Position numbers and translations under genes: made by a program. Under the pieces are notes generated by a model. It was not told where the DNA came from. It searched no databases and saw nothing but the letters and a program-made list of their open reading frames with translations. This document shows positions 60,430 to 64,000 of a DNA stretch of 64,000 nucleotides, piece by piece. Source of the stretch: Mycobacterium lehmannii (GTDB taxonomy: Bacteria; Actinomycetota; Actinomycetes; Mycobacteriales; Mycobacteriaceae); NCBI RefSeq assembly GCF_002245535.1, contig NZ_NKCN01000012.1, forward strand, positions 1 to 64,000. Direction: 5' to 3'. Numbering within the stretch: position 1 is the first letter of the stretch; each line of letters opens with the position of its first letter.

Positions 60430-62043
60430 ATGAGCGAGTGGACGATCGGGGCGGTCCTCGACGCAATCGCGCAGGCCGCGCCGGACCGGTTGATGACGGT
60501 CTGCGGTGACCGGCGCAGCACGTTCGGCGAGTCCGCAGAGCGCACCCGCCGGCTAGCGAACTTCCTGGCCGGTCAGGGGTTCGGCGCGCACCGGGAACGC
60601 GCGGATCTGCAGAACTGGGAGTGCGGACAGGACCGGGTCGCGCTGCTCATGCACAACGACCTGTACCCGGACATGGTGATCGGATGTCTGAAGGCCCGGA
60701 CGGTTCCGGTCAACGTCAACTACAACTACACCCCGCGCGAGGTCGCCGAGCTCCTCGACTACCTGCGTCCGCGCGCGGTGATCTACCACCGGTCGTTCGG
60801 CCCGAAGTTCGCCGACGTGCTGCCGCCCGCTTCGGCGGACCTGTTGATCGAGATCGACGACGACGCTTACGTACGACAGCTCGCCGACGCCATCACACTC
60901 GATGATGTTCTCGCGCAAGGCGATAGCGACGTCGACATCACCGCCTCGCCCGATGACGTCATGATGGTGTGCACGGGCGGGACAACCGGCAGGCCCAAGG
61001 GCGTGATGTGGCGCCAGAGCGACACCTACGTCATCTCGATGAACGGGGCCGACCACGAGTCGGTCGACGAGATCCACGCCAAGGTCGCGCACGGCGGTCA
61101 GGCCTGGTTCGCGGTCTCGCCGCTGATGCATGCGGCGGGGATGTGGACGGCGTTCGCCGCCCTGCTCAACGGCTTGCCCGTGATCCTCTACGACCGAACG
61201 CGATTCGACGCGCGGGCGGTGCTGGAAACCGCCCAGCGGGAGAAGGTCGGGCTGATGACGATGGTCGGCGACGCCTACGCGGCACCGTTGGTCGAGGAGC
61301 TGCGTCGCGGCTCCTATGACCTGTCGTCCTTGTTCGCGATCGGGACCGGCGGGGCGGCCACCAATCCGAAACATCAACGCGCCCTGCTGGAGTTGCTTCC
61401 TCAGATCACCCTCATCAACGGATACGGGTCCTCCGAGACCGGCAACGTCGGATTCGGTCGCAGCCAGCGCGGCGAGCAGAAGGAGACCTTCGAGCTGCGC
61501 GAGGGCGCGCTGGTGCTGTCCGAGGACTACCGCCGCTTCCTCGAGCCCGGCGAGGACGAGATCGGCTTCGTCGCCCGCGGCGGCCGAATCCCGCTCGGCT
61601 ACTTCGACGACGAGGCGGCGACGCGCCGGACCTTCCCGGTGGTCGACGGTCAGCGCGTGGTCATCTCGGGTGACCGCGGATCGCTGGCCGCCGACGGCAC
61701 GCTGCGGTTGTTCGGACGCGATTCGTTGGTCGTCAACACGGGAGGCGAGAAGGTGTTCGTCGAGGAGGTCGAAGAGGTGCTGCGCGCGCATCCGGCGATA
61801 TCGGATGCCCTGGTGGTGGGGCGGCCGAGCGAGCGGTGGGGTGAGGAGATCGTGGCGCTCGTTTCGCTGCGCGACGGCGCCCAAACCGCTCACGAGCCGT
61901 TGCACGCGCACTGCACGTCGAGCCTGGCCCGGTTCAAGGCGCCCAAGGAGTTCATCTTCGTCGACCAGGTGCGTCGGCTTGGAAACGGCAAGCCCGACTA
62001 CCGCTGGGCCAAAGCCGCTGCGACACAACAGGTGAGCGCATGA
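60430..62043 (+). CDS. Acyl-CoA synthetase (AMP-forming), FadD17/19-like
   Basis: The 537-residue ANL protein has the P-loop VCTGGTTGRPKGVMWRQ (about 178-194), GYGSSETGNVGFG (about 331), SGDRGSLAADGTLR and the terminal lysine in NGKPDYRWAK. The GGTTGxPKGVMWRQ form is shared with mycobacterial ligases that activate steroid side-chain acids. GGAGG is weak; CTCGGGGG precedes the ATG by several bases. It overlaps the next amidohydrolase gene by four bases. Confidence 0.93.
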   Translation: MSEWTIGAVLDAIAQAAPDRLMTVCGDRRSTFGESAERTRRLANFLAGQGFGAHRERADLQNWECGQDRVALLMHNDLYPDMVIGCLKARTVPVNVNYNYTPREVAELLDYLRPRAVIYHRSFGPKFADVLPPASADLLIEIDDDAYVRQLADAITLDDVLAQGDSDVDITASPDDVMMVCTGGTTGRPKGVMWRQSDTYVISMNGADHESVDEIHAKVAHGGQAWFAVSPLMHAAGMWTAFAALLNGLPVILYDRTRFDARAVLETAQREKVGLMTMVGDAYAAPLVEELRRGSYDLSSLFAIGTGGAATNPKHQRALLELLPQITLINGYGSSETGNVGFGRSQRGEQKETFELREGALVLSEDYRRFLEPGEDEIGFVARGGRIPLGYFDDEAATRRTFPVVDGQRVVISGDRGSLAADGTLRLFGRDSLVVNTGGEKVFVEEVEEVLRAHPAISDALVVGRPSERWGEEIVALVSLRDGAQTAHEPLHAHCTSSLARFKAPKEFIFVDQVRRLGNGKPDYRWAKAAATQQVSA

Positions 62044-62876
62044 GCACACGGGCCATTGATTGTCTGGTCAACGTCCACTTCGGCGAGACCGAACAACAGC
62101 CGACATGGATGCTCAAGGTCCGCGACGACTACTTCAAGGGCCCACAGTCGATGTTCGCCCCCGTCGACCTCGGCGAACTGCTCGAGGAGATGGACGAGCA
62201 GGGGGTCCAGAAGGCGATCCTGATGGACAGCATCGCCAAACCCTCGACCACGGCGCGCAAGTTCGTCGACGCCAGACCCGACAGGTTCGCGCTGGCGATC
62301 GGCGGGGTCAACCTGCTGCGCCCGATCCCGTCGCTGCGCGAGTTGGCGTCCGTCGTCAACGACTTGCCGGTGGCGTATGCGGCGGTGGGACCGAGCTTTT
62401 GGGGTGACGGGCAATACCCGCCCAGCGACGCCGTGTACTACCCGCTCTACACCAAGTGCGCCGAACTCGGGCTGCCGCTGTGCGTCAACACCGGGATACC
62501 CGGCCCGCCGATCCCCGGCGAGGTGCAGAACCCGATCCACCTCGACCGCGTCTGCGTGCGATTCCCCGAACTCAAACTGTGCATGATCCACGGCGCCGAC
62601 CCGTGGTGGGACGTCGCGATCCGCCTGCTGATCAAATACCAGAACCTTCGCCTGATGACGTCGGCGTGGTCGCCGAAGCGGCTGCCTGACAGCCTGCTGC
62701 ACTACATGCGCACCCGTGGACCGAACAAGGTGATCTACGCGTCGGACTGGCCGGTGCTCAAGATGCGTCGGGTCGTGCCCGAGGCGCTCGCGCTTGACCT
62801 GCCGGCCGAGGTGCTGGACAACTACCTGTACAACAACGCGCAGGAGTTCTTCTTCGGCGCCGACGAGGAGCAGTGA
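62040..62876 (+). CDS. Amidohydrolase-2 family protein
   Basis: The 278-residue protein is a shorter amidohydrolase-2 TIM-barrel: AIDCLVNVHFGETEQ at the N-terminus, CMIHGADPWWDVA (about 180) and YASDWPVLKM (about 236). It is the second such enzyme within 3 kb and only distantly similar to the first. It probably carries out hydrolysis or decarboxylation of a pathway intermediate. It is coupled to the ligase before it and the dehydrogenase after it. Confidence 0.9.
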   Translation: MSTRAIDCLVNVHFGETEQQPTWMLKVRDDYFKGPQSMFAPVDLGELLEEMDEQGVQKAILMDSIAKPSTTARKFVDARPDRFALAIGGVNLLRPIPSLRELASVVNDLPVAYAAVGPSFWGDGQYPPSDAVYYPLYTKCAELGLPLCVNTGIPGPPIPGEVQNPIHLDRVCVRFPELKLCMIHGADPWWDVAIRLLIKYQNLRLMTSAWSPKRLPDSLLHYMRTRGPNKVIYASDWPVLKMRRVVPEALALDLPAEVLDNYLYNNAQEFFFGADEEQ

Positions 62877-63922
62877 TGGACCGCTACGAACTGCGCAGGC
62901 TCGACTACAGCCTGTCGGATGATCACCAGGCGCTGCAGGCGGCGTACAAGGACTTCTTCAAGACGCACTGTTCGATCGAGACCGTCCGCGCCGCAGAGGC
63001 ATCCGGCTTCGACAAGAGCCTCTGGGAGCGGCTGTGCACGATGGGCGCGACCACGATGGCCCTGCCCGAGGACGTGGGCGGCGACGGAGCGACGCTGGTC
63101 GATCTGACCTTGGTGGCCGAGGAGATCGGCCGCTCTCTGGCGCCGGTGCCCTGGATCGACCACGTGAGCGCGGCGCGCCTGCTCGGCCGACTCGGCGCGA
63201 CCGCCCCTGACATCGTGAGTGGTACGCAGATCGTGGGGCTGGACCCGCAGCAGGACAGCGCTTCTGGTGTGCGCCTGCTGCCGAGCGGATCGGTTGCCGA
63301 CCACATCGTGCTGCGCGACGGTGACGACATTGTCAAGCTGACGTTCGCCACACGACCCACCAAGGTCGACAACATCGGCCGACTGCCCATGGCGTGGATC
63401 GACCCGGCCGCCGCAGACACCCGCACCGTCCTGGCCAGCGGGACCGACGCGCTCGCGGAGTATCAACGGGCACTTGACGAATGGCGGGTGCTGACCGGAG
63501 CGGCGCTCGTCGGTCTGGTCGAGGAGACGATGACGATCGCCGCGGAGTTCGCCAAGTCGCGTTACACCCTCGGAGTGCCCATCTCGACACTGCAGGCGAT
63601 CTCGCATCCACTGGCCAACATCGCCATCACGGTGCAGGGCGGGCGCAACCTGGCCCGGCGCGCCGCATGGTTCCTCGACAACGAACCCGACGAGCGGCCC
63701 GAACTGGCGCCGTCGGCGTTCGTGTTCATGGCCGAAGAGGCGTCCAAGGCCGCCACGATGGCGGTGCAGGTTCAAGGCGGGCTCGGGGTGTCGGCGGAGG
63801 CCGCCGCCAGTGCGTACCTCCTGCGTGCCCGCGGGTGGGCGCTCGCCGGGGGAGACCCGGCCGCCGCCGCCAAGTACATCGCCGGGATCGTCGCGGCTCG
63901 CGAGAGTGGAGAGGGCAAGTAA
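62873..63922 (+). CDS. Acyl-CoA dehydrogenase subunit (smaller of a pair)
   Basis: The 349-residue protein follows the acyl-CoA dehydrogenase fold, with SDDHQALQAAYKDFFKTHC at the N-terminus, YTLGVPISTLQAISHPLANI and VQGGLGVSAEA, but the FAD-binding motif in the middle domain is degenerate. It resembles the weaker subunit of paired mycobacterial FadE enzymes. The start may be GTG 62873 or ATG 62876. The next gene, another dehydrogenase, begins on its stop codon, supporting a heteromeric enzyme. Confidence 0.9.
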   Translation: MMDRYELRRLDYSLSDDHQALQAAYKDFFKTHCSIETVRAAEASGFDKSLWERLCTMGATTMALPEDVGGDGATLVDLTLVAEEIGRSLAPVPWIDHVSAARLLGRLGATAPDIVSGTQIVGLDPQQDSASGVRLLPSGSVADHIVLRDGDDIVKLTFATRPTKVDNIGRLPMAWIDPAAADTRTVLASGTDALAEYQRALDEWRVLTGAALVGLVEETMTIAAEFAKSRYTLGVPISTLQAISHPLANIAITVQGGRNLARRAAWFLDNEPDERPELAPSAFVFMAEEASKAATMAVQVQGGLGVSAEAAASAYLLRARGWALAGGDPAAAAKYIAGIVAARESGEGK

Positions 63923-64000
63923 TGGATTTCTCACGAGTCGAACTCTCCGAAGAGGACCAGGCGTTCCTCGAGGAGTCGCGCGCCTTCCTGCGCGAGATCG
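63922..64000 (+). CDS. Acyl-CoA dehydrogenase, N-terminal fragment at window edge
   Basis: The ATG shares one base with the preceding stop (TAATG). The 26 codons in view encode DFSRVELSEEDQAFLEESRA, the usual N-terminal helix of an acyl-CoA dehydrogenase. It is most likely the larger partner of the preceding subunit. The rest lies beyond the window. Confidence 0.85.
   Translation, partial: MDFSRVELSEEDQAFLEESRAFLREI

Overview
The window looks like chromosomal DNA of a fast-growing, environmental Mycobacterium (Mycolicibacterium type). The sequence is GC-rich, genes start freely with GTG and overlap by ATGA/GTGA, and the content is typical of that group: many acyl-CoA dehydrogenases, crotonases, CoA ligases and short-chain dehydrogenases, a mycofactocin-type SDR, a DUF222/13E12 protein, a FadD15-type ligase, a DosR-type box before a universal stress gene, and a block whose order resembles M. 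tuberculosis Rv1353c-Rv1355c (recalled from memory, not searched). I see no rRNA, tRNA, CRISPR array, insertion sequence or prophage.

Layout. 0-7 kb, mostly minus strand: a truncated DUF222 gene, then ctaD, a 7Fe ferredoxin, a three-Cys winged-helix regulator, a cupin and a small unknown protein, followed by fadD15. Two near-identical operator-like sites (TTTACAA-N6-ATTGTGTAAA) lie in this block. 7-20 kb: small oxidoreductase and regulator genes, then a five-gene minus-strand operon (P450, crotonase, double CoA-transferase, SDR, phosphotransferase-like protein) facing a TetR-SDR-lipocalin-like operon. 20-29 kb: a secreted low-complexity protein, nitronate monooxygenase, a Rieske oxygenase operon, a universal stress protein with a DosR box, and a paired acyl-CoA dehydrogenase operon.

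29-37 kb is the part I find most unusual. A PAS protein and two overlapping TetR proteins of the gamma-butyrolactone-receptor type lie beside a FAD protein and a tightly overlapped operon: GNAT/LuxI-like protein, ThiF-nitroreductase fusion (Rv1355c type) and GAF-GGDEF-EAL cyclic-di-GMP enzyme. It could be a signal-making, sensing and second-messenger unit, which is inference. 37-38 kb holds purU.

38-64 kb is a large CoA-thioester catabolic island: hydratase, mycofactocin SDR, acyl-CoA dehydrogenases, FabG-like SDR, two thiolases, four CoA ligases, five crotonases, a thioesterase, an aldolase of the DapA family and two amidohydrolases, with two GntR and one TetR regulators. Most of the crotonases lack the usual catalytic glutamates and two of the ligases have altered P-loops. 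Three sites of one shape (TACnG-type arm, AG, TAYAGTA arm) precede three transcription units around the TetR gene. Gene content suggests breakdown of a cyclic or branched carboxylic acid through CoA esters; the substrate cannot be read from sequence.
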